From Granulicella sp. S156 (GTDB taxonomy: Bacteria; Acidobacteriota; Terriglobia; Terriglobales; Acidobacteriaceae): a stretch of DNA of 64,000 nt. The position numbers were made by a program, and so were the translations under genes. The notes beneath the pieces were generated by a model. The model searched no databases. It was not told the origin of the DNA and worked only from the letters and a program-made list of their open reading frames with translations. This document shows positions 47,128-54,501 of this stretch, piece after piece; within the stretch, counting starts at the first letter, position 1, and the number at the start of each line of letters is the position of its first letter. Location of the stretch: contig NZ_LMUH01000005.1 in the NCBI RefSeq assembly GCF_009766105.1, positions 1 through 64,000 on the forward strand, read 5' to 3'.

Positions 47128-47601
47128 ATGCACTTCGGACGCGCTCTCTACTCCATCAGTTCGGGTGACATCCTCACCGTTATCTCCCCGATCGACTATC
47201 TCTTTTGCGGATTCGTGCTGCTCTGTTCCCTCATCGTGGGCCTTCTTCTCTCCTCCAAGTACGGAGCGACCAAACCTGCGCCCTGGATATGGAACGCTCT
47301 GGGGACGCTCGTGATACTCAGCGTCGTCTCGTCAAATGCTACCGTCAGGCTCGACGGGCATCAGGGCAAGGTCTACATCACGCGCGTCCTGTTCTTTTAT
47401 CCGACGCGCAACGTGTATGACCTCGCAGGCCTGCAAGGAGCGACCATCGGCGAGGCCGACCAGACCGACGCCCTTCGGCTCGTCTTCAGCAACGGGACCC
47501 TACTCCAGCTGACACCCTTCAACCAGATGGGTGGCAAGAACCAGGCCGCTGCGTCGATCAACCAGTTCGTCCAGCAACACGGCGGCACAGGCCTCCAGTA
47601 G
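47128..47601 (+). CDS. Two-TM membrane protein in the vgrG module
   Basis: Starts 4 bp after the previous stop. Two membrane helices (IDYLFCGFVLLCSLIVGLLLSS, WIWNALGTLVILSVVSS) followed by a domain of about 95 residues (VYITRVLFFYPTRNVYDLAGLQGATIGEADQTDALRLVFSNGTLLQLTPFNQ) that looks PH-like. Position right after a putative membrane-active cargo gene would fit an immunity protein, but a structural role cannot be excluded. Confidence 0.72.
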   Translation: MHFGRALYSISSGDILTVISPIDYLFCGFVLLCSLIVGLLLSSKYGATKPAPWIWNALGTLVILSVVSSNATVRLDGHQGKVYITRVLFFYPTRNVYDLAGLQGATIGEADQTDALRLVFSNGTLLQLTPFNQMGGKNQAAASINQFVQQHGGTGLQ

Positions 47602-47642
47602 GGAATACACCGCGTGTCACACCACGGCAGGAGAGAAGATTC

Positions 47643-48539
47643 ATGATCGGAATATTGCGCAAGCGGCTGCTGGAGCATCAGGAGCTGACGTTGGAACCGT
47701 TTGTTCGCGCATCGGCAGTCACCGATTGTTCCATCTACTGGTGCGGTGTGGACCAGTTCCCCATGAATTTCTACGAGCGTGCATGGCTGCTCGAGTTCCT
47801 GCGGAGACTGACGCAGCAGCTGAAGCAGACCGACGGTCTTCGCGAAGAGACCTTCCTGCAATCCAAGGCGACGCTGCCGGACCTGATGGATACCTTTCTG
47901 AAGCGCTCGCGGACCTATATGCCCCTCGCCGGCATGACCCTGGTTCCCGGTACTGCACCCATCAAGCCACCCAAAGCGGAAGAGATGCGCGAGGCCTTAG
48001 AGAAGGCCAGCAAGAACAACACCTCTCCCGACGTCGCCAGCTGGATGCCGGACAATGCGCATCTCTTTCTCGACAAGAGCGCCGAGGCACAGCGGGAAGA
48101 CTTCTTCGGCCACGGCGGCATGTTCTCGCTCCTGATGAAGCCGGACCCCAAGCCCAGGCAGCTCCTGCCAGAGGTCCCTCGCATCTTCGCCACACACCCC
48201 GCATACACCGGCACGTTGCAAAAGCAGTACGACATGGTGCAGTCGTTTCAGAACGACTTCCTGGGTCAAAGCAAGCTCATCTTCGGTGAACCCTTCCGCG
48301 AAGATCCCAGCTATGACGGCCTACCCTTCATCCTGCCCCTGCTGACCGCGAAGAGCGTAATGGACGCCCCCCCGGACACCCGCAAAGACTGGTTCGAGCT
48401 CTTCGATGGCTACTGGATTGAAAGTAAGCCCGACCGGGGCCTGCTCCTTGTCTTGAAGAACCCGGATTTCGATGACGATTTACTGGAACTCCTGGAAGAG
48501 ATGCGCGAGGACGGCCACACCTACCGGAGCACACGATGA
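47643..48539 (+). CDS. Uncharacterised cytosolic protein of the vgrG module, paralogue 1
   Basis: AGGAGAG upstream. 298 residues without signal or membrane segment. Opening helix-strand region (TDCSIYWCGVDQFPMNFYERAWLLEFLRRL), central Pro-rich linker, and C-terminal LPFILPLLTAKSVMDAPPDTRKDWFELFDGYWIESKPDRGLLLVLKNPDFDDDLLELLEEM. The order of these blocks matches the next gene product, suggesting an old duplication. No recognised domain. An adaptor, chaperone or immunity protein is possible. Confidence 0.75.
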   Translation: MIGILRKRLLEHQELTLEPFVRASAVTDCSIYWCGVDQFPMNFYERAWLLEFLRRLTQQLKQTDGLREETFLQSKATLPDLMDTFLKRSRTYMPLAGMTLVPGTAPIKPPKAEEMREALEKASKNNTSPDVASWMPDNAHLFLDKSAEAQREDFFGHGGMFSLLMKPDPKPRQLLPEVPRIFATHPAYTGTLQKQYDMVQSFQNDFLGQSKLIFGEPFREDPSYDGLPFILPLLTAKSVMDAPPDTRKDWFELFDGYWIESKPDRGLLLVLKNPDFDDDLLELLEEMREDGHTYRSTR

Positions 48540-49321
48540 CATCCCCCGCGATCGCAAAGGAGCTCCTGTCTGAAGAACCCCAGTTCCAAGGGGAAGAGCT
48601 GCAGTTAGCCGCCGGCTGGTCGGGATACGCTATTCCGCTGCAGTTTCCCCTCAAGCACGAGCGGGAGCGGCGCGAGTTGCTTGCGTTCCTGTGGGACTTG
48701 TCCCTCAGCCTCTTCCCACCGGCAGAAGCGGATCCGACCGCATGGCTGCTGATGGATAATCTCCATCGCGACGACGCGGTCCTGCGGCTCAGCCGCAACG
48801 CTCGCGAGTGGAAGCCAACCTACGGCCTGGGCCTGTGGCCCGATCAGGCGCCGCCCAGCATGTTGAAGCGGGAAGACATCCTCAACATGGAGTGGGGCTC
48901 CAAGCCGCGCCTTCCGTATCACAGCGTCGCGATGCTCCATGCTACCGGCAGCATGCTCCATACCGCCTGGAGCACCATGTTCGGCACGGGCAGTACCGTC
49001 CTCACCCTCGGTGCAGGCGGCGGGAGCACCTTGCTCGACACAACCCGTGAGTACCTCAAGAGGCCCATCACCGATGAGAGCTTCATGGACTTCCCGTTCT
49101 ACTTCCCCTTGCTTGGACGCAACGCACTCCGTCACGCCACAGACTTTCAGATGGAGGGATGGCTCGGGCCCACGCAACTCTATCTTCGCGAAAGCGAAGA
49201 GGACAACGCGGTGCTTCTGCTGGTACACACCACCAAGGAGAGATTGCAGGAAGCGATTCGGCAATTCACGGAGAGCTCTCGCAAACAGACCCCGGCGAAA
49301 GAACCTCACGCCGCGCTATAG
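48536..49321 (+). CDS. Uncharacterised protein of the vgrG module, paralogue 2
   Basis: Overlaps the previous gene by 4 bp (ATGA), so translation is coupled. 261 residues with blocks parallel to its neighbour: YAIPLQFPLKHERERRELLAFLWDLSLSLFP near the start, and MDFPFYFPLLGRNALRHATDFQMEGWLGPTQLYLRESEEDNAVLLLVHTTKERLQEAIRQF at the end. A middle Gly/Ser/Thr stretch (GTGSTVLTLGAGGGSTLL) is unique. No known domain recognised. Confidence 0.75.
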   Translation: MTSPAIAKELLSEEPQFQGEELQLAAGWSGYAIPLQFPLKHERERRELLAFLWDLSLSLFPPAEADPTAWLLMDNLHRDDAVLRLSRNAREWKPTYGLGLWPDQAPPSMLKREDILNMEWGSKPRLPYHSVAMLHATGSMLHTAWSTMFGTGSTVLTLGAGGGSTLLDTTREYLKRPITDESFMDFPFYFPLLGRNALRHATDFQMEGWLGPTQLYLRESEEDNAVLLLVHTTKERLQEAIRQFTESSRKQTPAKEPHAAL

Positions 49322-49367
49322 ATGAGATGGTCACCGATGCGCAATGAATAGTTAGAGCCAAGACGAA

Positions 49368-49405
49368 GCATAACCTGGCCAAATGACCAGGTTATGCTTT
49401 GTTTT
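49368..49405. terminator. Terminator closing the vgrG module
   Basis: Perfect 11-bp stem GCATAACCTGG / CCAGGTTATGC with an 8-nt loop, then TTTGTTTTTT. Placed between the convergent vgrG module and the SDR gene. Confidence 0.9.
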
Positions 49406-49453
49406 TTATTCGGCGTACGCGCAGGGCTTTAGCATACGATGTCCAGGCTTTCG

Positions 49454-50317
49454 TTAGTGCTTGAGCAACCCGGGAATCACTGGAGCGTCTGGAAATACCG
49501 TCGAGAGGGTGAGCTCGCGATATTTTGCCGCCTCCTCCGCACGTGCTGTCTCGACGTTCTTTACGCGGGTTTCTGCATCCTTGCCAAGGATCAAGCGCTT
49601 CGGAACGTCCTGCGAGTTTGCCAGTTTTACGATGACATCCGCAATCTTTTTGGGATCGCCCTCCGCGTTTCCGCGAACAGAGGCGAGAAGCTTGTAGATT
49701 GTGCCGACCGATTCCTCGTACTCCGGTAGTAACTCAGGAGAGTTCTCCCCAGCCCTCTGCGCCCAGTTGGTGCGAATGCCACCCGGCTCGAGCGTACACA
49801 CCTTCACTCCAAACGGCGCTACCTCCGCGGCGACCGAGTCGCTGAAGCCGCCTACCGCCCACTTTGCCGCGTGGTATGGCGAGTTGCCCGCAATCGCCAT
49901 GCGTCCGCCGACGGAGGAGACCTGGAAGATATACCCACTCTTTTGTTTGCGCATTACCGGCAGCGCTGCGTGCGTGGTATATACGACGCCGAAGAGACAG
50001 GTCTCCACCACATCGCGGAACTGTTCAGACGTCATCTGCTCAAAGGGAGCAAAGTATCCGTAGCCCGCGTTATTCACAAGCACATCCAGACGACCGTACT
50101 TCTCCAAAGCGGTCTGCACCGCCGCCTGAGCTGCCTCTTCCTTCCGAACATCGAGCTTCACTGGAGTCACGCGTTCGCCGTATTGCTCTGCCAGAGAGTC
50201 CAATTCCTCGATTCTCCGAGCCCCCGCAACGACACTATCTCCTGCCGCAAGCGCAGCTTCCGCAATGTCGCGACCCAAACCGTTACCGCTTCCTGTAATC
50301 AACCAAATCTTTGCCAT
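49454..50317 (-). CDS. Short-chain dehydrogenase/reductase
   Basis: Classical SDR: cofactor motif TGSGNGLG, structural NNAG, catalytic Ser in SSVGG and Tyr-x3-Lys in YHAAK. 287 residues. An acidic residue is absent after strand 2 (AGARRIEEL), where Arg favours NADP(H). Substrate unknown. A TetR gene lies upstream on the same strand beyond an inserted IS element; in related genomes such SDRs are often controlled by an adjacent TetR repressor. Confidence 0.92.
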   Translation of the reverse strand: MAKIWLITGSGNGLGRDIAEAALAAGDSVVAGARRIEELDSLAEQYGERVTPVKLDVRKEEAAQAAVQTALEKYGRLDVLVNNAGYGYFAPFEQMTSEQFRDVVETCLFGVVYTTHAALPVMRKQKSGYIFQVSSVGGRMAIAGNSPYHAAKWAVGGFSDSVAAEVAPFGVKVCTLEPGGIRTNWAQRAGENSPELLPEYEESVGTIYKLLASVRGNAEGDPKKIADVIVKLANSQDVPKRLILGKDAETRVKNVETARAEEAAKYRELTLSTVFPDAPVIPGLLKH

Positions 50318-50394
50318 GTCCTACCTCTTGCTTCTATAGATGCGTTAATGAGCAAGTGGTTGCTCATTTATTGCACGAAAAAAGAGCGTTTTGT

Positions 50395-50405
50395 ATGAGC
50401 AGGTC
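50395..50405. repeat. IS1111 subterminal inverted repeat, 3' end
   Basis: ATGAGCAGGTC, exact inverse of 51757-51767. Lies 240 bp beyond the transposase stop. Confidence 0.8.
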
Positions 50406-50644
50406 ACTGATGTCAATGTTTTTCCTTATCGGGGTCTTTGCTTTTGCTGTTGTCGTTGCGGTTGTTGTTGCTCTCCACCGGGTTTGTATTCGCACTCTGA
50501 TGAGTCGGATGAATCTGGACTCGGTGCCGGTTGGGGTTCGAGAGGAGAGTCGATGCTGCTATTTATCAGACGGCCTTGGGAGACCAAAACGCTCACGCAG
50601 TCATCGGAACGCGGTGTCGACGCAACGGGTGAACAGAATCATCT
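50406..50644 (-). ncRNA. Predicted guide (bridge/seek) RNA region of the IS
   Basis: Noncoding 3' part of the element. In IS1111-group elements the RNA that pairs with target and donor DNA is encoded between the transposase stop and the nearby inverted repeat, and this 239-bp segment occupies that place. I cannot mark its exact ends or guide loops from sequence alone, so this is assignment by position. Confidence 0.4.
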
Positions 50645-51730
50645 TCAGGCTGCTTGTTGATAGAACGGGATGTATGGTTCCTGTGTCGTCCAGAGATGGT
50701 GAAGCAATACGGCCAACTTGCGGGCGACCGCCACGACGGACTTGTTCTTCGCCTGCTTGCCGCCTCTGGCAGCCAAGTGCAGCCCCCACTGTCGAAGTGC
50801 CGAGTCTCGACCATGGGGTCGCAGGATATGGTTGGCGCACTCGATCAGCAGACTTCGAAGATAGGCGTTGCCAGCCTTGGTAATGCCGAGTTGCGGATCG
50901 CGTTCGCCGGACTGGCTGCGTTTTGGTCGTAGCCCAAGGTAGCAGCCGACGTCTCGACTTCGACCGAATCGCGACTTATCCCCGAGCGTCAGAACGAACG
51001 TAAGAGCGGTGATATGGCCAACTCCATGGATCGTCATCATGGGCTGTGTCTCGGCATACTCCGTCTGAGTCATCCTCTGGATATCCCGGTCGTACTGCTT
51101 GATCTTGAGAGTCATCTCTGCGATCTGGGTAAGGATCGGACCGAGTGCAAGCTTCAGCCCTGGCGGCATCGCCGCCTGACCTCGTTGGGCGAAGCACTTC
51201 GTGGACGAAGCCGGCATACGATGACCGCAGGCCTTCGTCAGTCCGCGCACTGCGTTCACCGCCGCGGTTCGCAGTCGAACCAAAAGCTCTCGGGCACGGA
51301 TCAGGGTCAGGGCTTCCTGCTGTTCGACCGTGCGGTGAGAAATCGGCCGGAGGATCTCAGGATCGAGCCGCGCGTAACGGGCTAGCTTCTCCGCATCTAC
51401 ATCGTCGCTCTTGCGGTCGCTGTGCGAGATCGCTCGCAGCTCTCGTACGTTCGCCACGATCACCTCATGGCCCAGTTGCTCAAGCTGTTCGCTGATCCAG
51501 ATCGAGTGAACACCGGCCTCCATCGCCACACGGGCGTGAGGCACAGGCGCGAACCACTTGTCGATCGCCTTCGCTGTGGTTCGGAAACGACCTCGATCGA
51601 TGACGTCGCCTTCTTGGTTGAGGGTGCAGTAATGGCTCCAAACGTCGCCAAGGTCGATGCCGATCGTCAGCTCTACCTTGGCACGCTTCCGGGGTACTTC
51701 CGCGATGAGGTGGTGCGCTGGCTTCTTCAT
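50645..51730 (-). CDS. IS110-family (IS1111 group) transposase
   Basis: 361 residues, intact. N-terminal DEDD RuvC-like domain: Asp in IGIDLGD, Glu in AMEAGVHS, Asp-Asp in KSDDVDAEKLA. Coiled-coil middle (LTQIAEMTLKIKQYDRDIQRM), then the Transposase_20 region with TIHGVGHITALTFV, YLGLRPKRSQSGERDPQLGITKAGNAYLRSLL. Ser of the conserved QSG is a candidate nucleophile. These enzymes recombine DNA guided by an element-encoded RNA. The gene looks active-capable; no frameshift or stop is seen. Confidence 0.93.
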   Translation of the reverse strand: MKKPAHHLIAEVPRKRAKVELTIGIDLGDVWSHYCTLNQEGDVIDRGRFRTTAKAIDKWFAPVPHARVAMEAGVHSIWISEQLEQLGHEVIVANVRELRAISHSDRKSDDVDAEKLARYARLDPEILRPISHRTVEQQEALTLIRARELLVRLRTAAVNAVRGLTKACGHRMPASSTKCFAQRGQAAMPPGLKLALGPILTQIAEMTLKIKQYDRDIQRMTQTEYAETQPMMTIHGVGHITALTFVLTLGDKSRFGRSRDVGCYLGLRPKRSQSGERDPQLGITKAGNAYLRSLLIECANHILRPHGRDSALRQWGLHLAARGGKQAKNKSVVAVARKLAVLLHHLWTTQEPYIPFYQQAA

Positions 51731-51756
51731 GGGAACAGTCTGCTCCTCCTTCGGAG

Positions 51757-51767
51757 GACCTGCTCAT
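51757..51767. repeat. IS1111 subterminal inverted repeat, 5' end
   Basis: GACCTGCTCAT, 26 bp before the transposase start and 5 bp from the TetR stop codon. A small hairpin TCCTCC/GGAGGA lies between it and the transposase start. Confidence 0.8.
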
Positions 51768-51772
51768 CCCAT

Positions 51773-52339
51773 TTATTTAGCCATTTGCCAGAAGGCATCG
51801 AAGGCCTGTTCGACGAGTATCGCCTTCTGGCGCGGCTTTTTAGCCGCCATCTCCATGACGGCTCCTTGCATCGCTGACATAGCAGAGGAGGCGAAGCCGG
51901 GAGGCAGATTTCTGAAGGAACCCTGTTTGCCGAGCTCGCTCATGGTTTGGGCAACCGCTCCTCGTTGGGAGTCAACCTCCGCTCTGGTGTCCGCAGTGAC
52001 AATCGCGGAGAGATTAAGCAGCACCGAGACCTTCCGCTCCTCGGGCTTGTCCATCGCCCAACGCAGATACTCATTCCAAATGTGTCGCGCGCGGTCACGT
52101 AGATCGGATTTCAGAGGAAATTCCGCATGGATGCGCTGATAGATCTCCGTCTTCAACTCGGTATACAGCACGTTCAACAGGTCATCTTTGGAAGAGAAGT
52201 ACGTGAACATCGTTCCTTCGGCTAGGCCTGCGCCGCCGGCGATTTTCGCGGTGGAGGCACCCAGGCCAGCTTCCGCAATCTCGCGTACCGCGGACTGCAA
52301 AATTGCCTGTCTTTTTTCCGGACTTCGCGCTCTAGCCAT
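51773..52339 (-). CDS. TetR-family transcriptional repressor
   Basis: Start set at 52339 (MARARSPEKRQAIL), the usual TetR opening; the longer frame from 52402 adds 21 unlikely residues. The helix-turn-helix is STAKIAGGAGLAEGTMFTYFSSKDDLL (about residues 27-53). The ligand domain of about 130 residues ends WQMAK, with the stop only 5 bp from the IS repeat, so the last residues could have been altered by insertion. Co-directional with the SDR gene beyond the IS; probable regulator of it. Confidence 0.88.
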   Translation of the reverse strand: MARARSPEKRQAILQSAVREIAEAGLGASTAKIAGGAGLAEGTMFTYFSSKDDLLNVLYTELKTEIYQRIHAEFPLKSDLRDRARHIWNEYLRWAMDKPEERKVSVLLNLSAIVTADTRAEVDSQRGAVAQTMSELGKQGSFRNLPPGFASSAMSAMQGAVMEMAAKKPRQKAILVEQAFDAFWQMAK

Positions 52340-52456
52340 ACAGGTCAATGCTATCCCAGCGGAATCCCAGGTCTCACAAGATAGCCTTTGTTCCCGCGAC
52401 AAAGAGCTCGCCCTCTGGCCCTGAACCCAAAGTCGCGGCTTCTATCCCGCAAAAAG

Positions 52457-52496
52457 AACCCATATGCTGGCCATTTGGCCAACTTATGGGTTTTTT
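52457..52496 (-). terminator. Terminator after dnaN
   Basis: AACCCATA / TATGGGTT outer stem and a TGGCCA/TGGCCA inner stem; on the minus strand the hairpin is followed by CTTTTTGC. A T6 run also follows on the plus strand, so it may be bidirectional. Confidence 0.75.
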
Positions 52497-52529
52497 CTCA
52501 GTATGTTTTTTCTTGCTGCACGCCAGGGC

Positions 52530-53699
52530 TCAGATACGCATTGGCATCAGGATGTAGCGGTACTTCACATCCTCGTTGCCATCTTCCGGCCTCATCTGGC
52601 CGGCTGACTGCGCATCCTTGAACTCCAAGCGCACCTCACCGGTTACACCGGTTGCGCGCAGGAAGTCCACCAGGTAGGAGCTGTTAAAGCCGACCACCAG
52701 AGGGTCATAGTTGTACGGGGTCTCGATGATGTCCTCCGACTCGCCAGCATCTGTCGACTGCGCTGAGAGCTTCAGCTCGTTCTGTTCCAGACGAATCTTG
52801 ATCGCACCCGAACGCTCGTCAGCAAACTGGGCGACGCGCTGAATCGACGACATCAGATCTTCCGAGCGCACGATGACAAACTTGGTGTTGTCGCGCGGCA
52901 GCACTGCCTCGTAGTTGGGGAACTGGCCGGTGAGCTTACGGCTCGTGAGCACGCGGCCCCCGATGCGGAAGAAGAGCGACTGGTCGTCATCGGCGAACTC
53001 TACAAAGTCTGTCTCCGACGCGCCCAGAAGCCCTGAGAGCTCAGCGAGTGCCTTGCGGGGGATCAGGGTCTTCTTCTCGCCGGAGATGCCTTCAAGGGCC
53101 TCGCCAAGCTTCTCGATGTGCGCCAGGCGGTGGCCATCGGTCGCGACCATCGCCATCGACTCGGCCTTCAACACCAGCAGCGCGCCGTTCAGCGTGTAGC
53201 GCGACTCTTCGTTGGAGATCGCAAAGATCGTCTTCGCGATCATGTTCTTCAAATTAGCGGCGTTGATCTTGAACACGCCAGCCTCGGGGAACTCCGGTAC
53301 CTGCGGAAAGTTCGCACGCGCCATGCCGACCATCTTCGTGTTGGAACGGCCCGCGCGGATCTGCACCCAGTGGTTGTCCATCAGCTTGATCGAGATGTCG
53401 CCCTCGGGCAGCAGCTTGATGTAATCGAACAGCTTGCGCGCCGGGATGGTGCAGGCGCCCGGCTTCTTCACCTTCGCCGCACAGCTCGTCTTCAGCGACT
53501 GGTCGAGGTCGGTCGCTGTGATCGTGAGTTTGTCGTCCGCGGCTTCGAAGAGAAAGTTCGAAAGGATCGGAATCGTCGTCTTGCGCTCGACGACAGACTG
53601 CGCCGCGGTGAGCTCGCGCAGCAGTTCTGCGCGCGAGACGGTGATCTCCAGATTGCCGGTAGGCGCTGCAACGTCGGGTGTGATGGTGGCGGTGGACAC
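52530..53699 (-). CDS. dnaN: DNA polymerase III beta subunit (sliding clamp)
   Basis: GTG start at 53699 with GGGAG upstream. Three clamp domains in 389 residues; recognisable strings are QSVVERKTTIPILSNFLFEA, LTITATDLDQSLKTSCAAKV, ISIKLMDNHWVQIRAGRSNTKMVGM, ATDGHRLAHIE and the C-terminal YRYILMPMRI that forms the protein-binding pocket. It rings DNA and tethers polymerase III. It lies downstream of dnaA on the same strand, but an 800-bp gap and the dnaA terminator separate them. Confidence 0.97.
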   Translation of the reverse strand: MSTATITPDVAAPTGNLEITVSRAELLRELTAAQSVVERKTTIPILSNFLFEAADDKLTITATDLDQSLKTSCAAKVKKPGACTIPARKLFDYIKLLPEGDISIKLMDNHWVQIRAGRSNTKMVGMARANFPQVPEFPEAGVFKINAANLKNMIAKTIFAISNEESRYTLNGALLVLKAESMAMVATDGHRLAHIEKLGEALEGISGEKKTLIPRKALAELSGLLGASETDFVEFADDDQSLFFRIGGRVLTSRKLTGQFPNYEAVLPRDNTKFVIVRSEDLMSSIQRVAQFADERSGAIKIRLEQNELKLSAQSTDAGESEDIIETPYNYDPLVVGFNSSYLVDFLRATGVTGEVRLEFKDAQSAGQMRPEDGNEDVKYRYILMPMRI

Positions 53700-54373
53700 G
53701 GTAGGGATCTCCCTTTGCTAATGGCGCGCTGACCCAGTTGTACTCCGCTTTCGCTGCACCTTCGCGCGGCGTGCGTGGGTTGACTTGATTCTAGGGCGAA
53801 TAGGGCCTTTCGTGCGAGCGGTTTTCCGTGTGAATATCCGGGGACGTTCTGTGGGCTACGGGACATGGCCCGAAAGCGTCTGTTTGCGGCCCTTCCCTCG
53901 AGCTTTGAGCGGACCCGAAGGGGGAGCGGGCAGAGAGCCAGGGACCGGGTTCTCGTTCAGACCACCTCGACTGCCAGATGCCCGCCGCGAACGCTTCTAC
54001 AAAACAAGATGAAAGAGAACAAATTACTCGTAGTAGCAGTCGTTGTGCGTGGAAGAGTGGATATCAGGGCGAAGTGTTTCAGCATCACCACTTGAGACGC
54101 GTACAAGCTTTCCAAAACCAGACCCCCAAAAGCGAACGTTGCGGACGACTGGGTACCGGTCCCAAGTTACGTCCACGGTTTTCCCTTTTCTGCACATGCC
54201 CTGTTGAGGCACCCCGACAGACTCGCGTTCGCTATGTGTGTAGATGGTGCGGAACCGCATAAACACAGGCGAAAGCGATGTCCGCTTTAATCACAGGCCA
54301 GCGCGCCTGACGCGCAAAAGTGGAAAGCTGGGATGCGAATGTTGAAGTGTGGAAGAGGTGGTACGGAGTTGTT

Positions 54374-54425
54374 GGGTGCCCCATCTTCGCCGCGCAAAAA
54401 ACGCGCGTCGAAGATGGGCAACCGG
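54374..54425. repeat. REP-like palindrome, family A copy 6 (short form)
   Basis: GGGTGCCCCATCTTCGCCGCGC ... GCGCGTCGAAGATGGGCAACC: only the larger hairpin, without the second small one. Confidence 0.75.
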
Positions 54426-54443
54426 ATTATTTCCGTTCCCAGG

Positions 54444-54475
54444 CACGAAAAAGAGGCCACCCATCGGGTGGCCTC
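54444..54475 (-). terminator. Terminator after dnaA
   Basis: Perfect 10-bp stem GAGGCCACCC / GGGTGGCCTC with an ATC/GAT loop (54453-54475); on the minus strand it is followed by TTTTTCG. It lies 27 bp after the dnaA stop. Confidence 0.9.
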
Positions 54476-54501
54476 CTCTCTCACTGTTTGCTGTTTCCTG
54501 C

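Larger units (their letters stand above)
50392..51770 (-). mobile_element. IS1111-type (IS110 family) insertion sequence
   Basis: Boundaries come from an 11-bp perfect inverted repeat, ATGAGCAGGTC at 50395-50405 and GACCTGCTCAT at 51757-51767. It encloses one DEDD transposase gene with only 26 bp before its start and about 240 noncoding bp after its stop. Subterminal inverted repeats and a long downstream noncoding part are the IS1111 arrangement. No target duplication is expected in this group. Ends may be a few bases outside the repeats. Confidence 0.8.
53700..54501. other. 800-bp noncoding gap between dnaA and dnaN
   Basis: Short open frames are present on both strands but none has a ribosome site with sensible composition. 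It contains a REP-like palindrome (54374-54425) and the dnaA terminator. No TTATCCACA-type DnaA box was found by eye. It must hold the dnaN promoter. Confidence 0.6.

Noticed and set aside
53785-54266. Several 65-95 codon frames in the dnaN-dnaA gap on both strands
   Set aside because: No ribosome sites, no hydrophobic core or motif, and they overlap each other in different frames.
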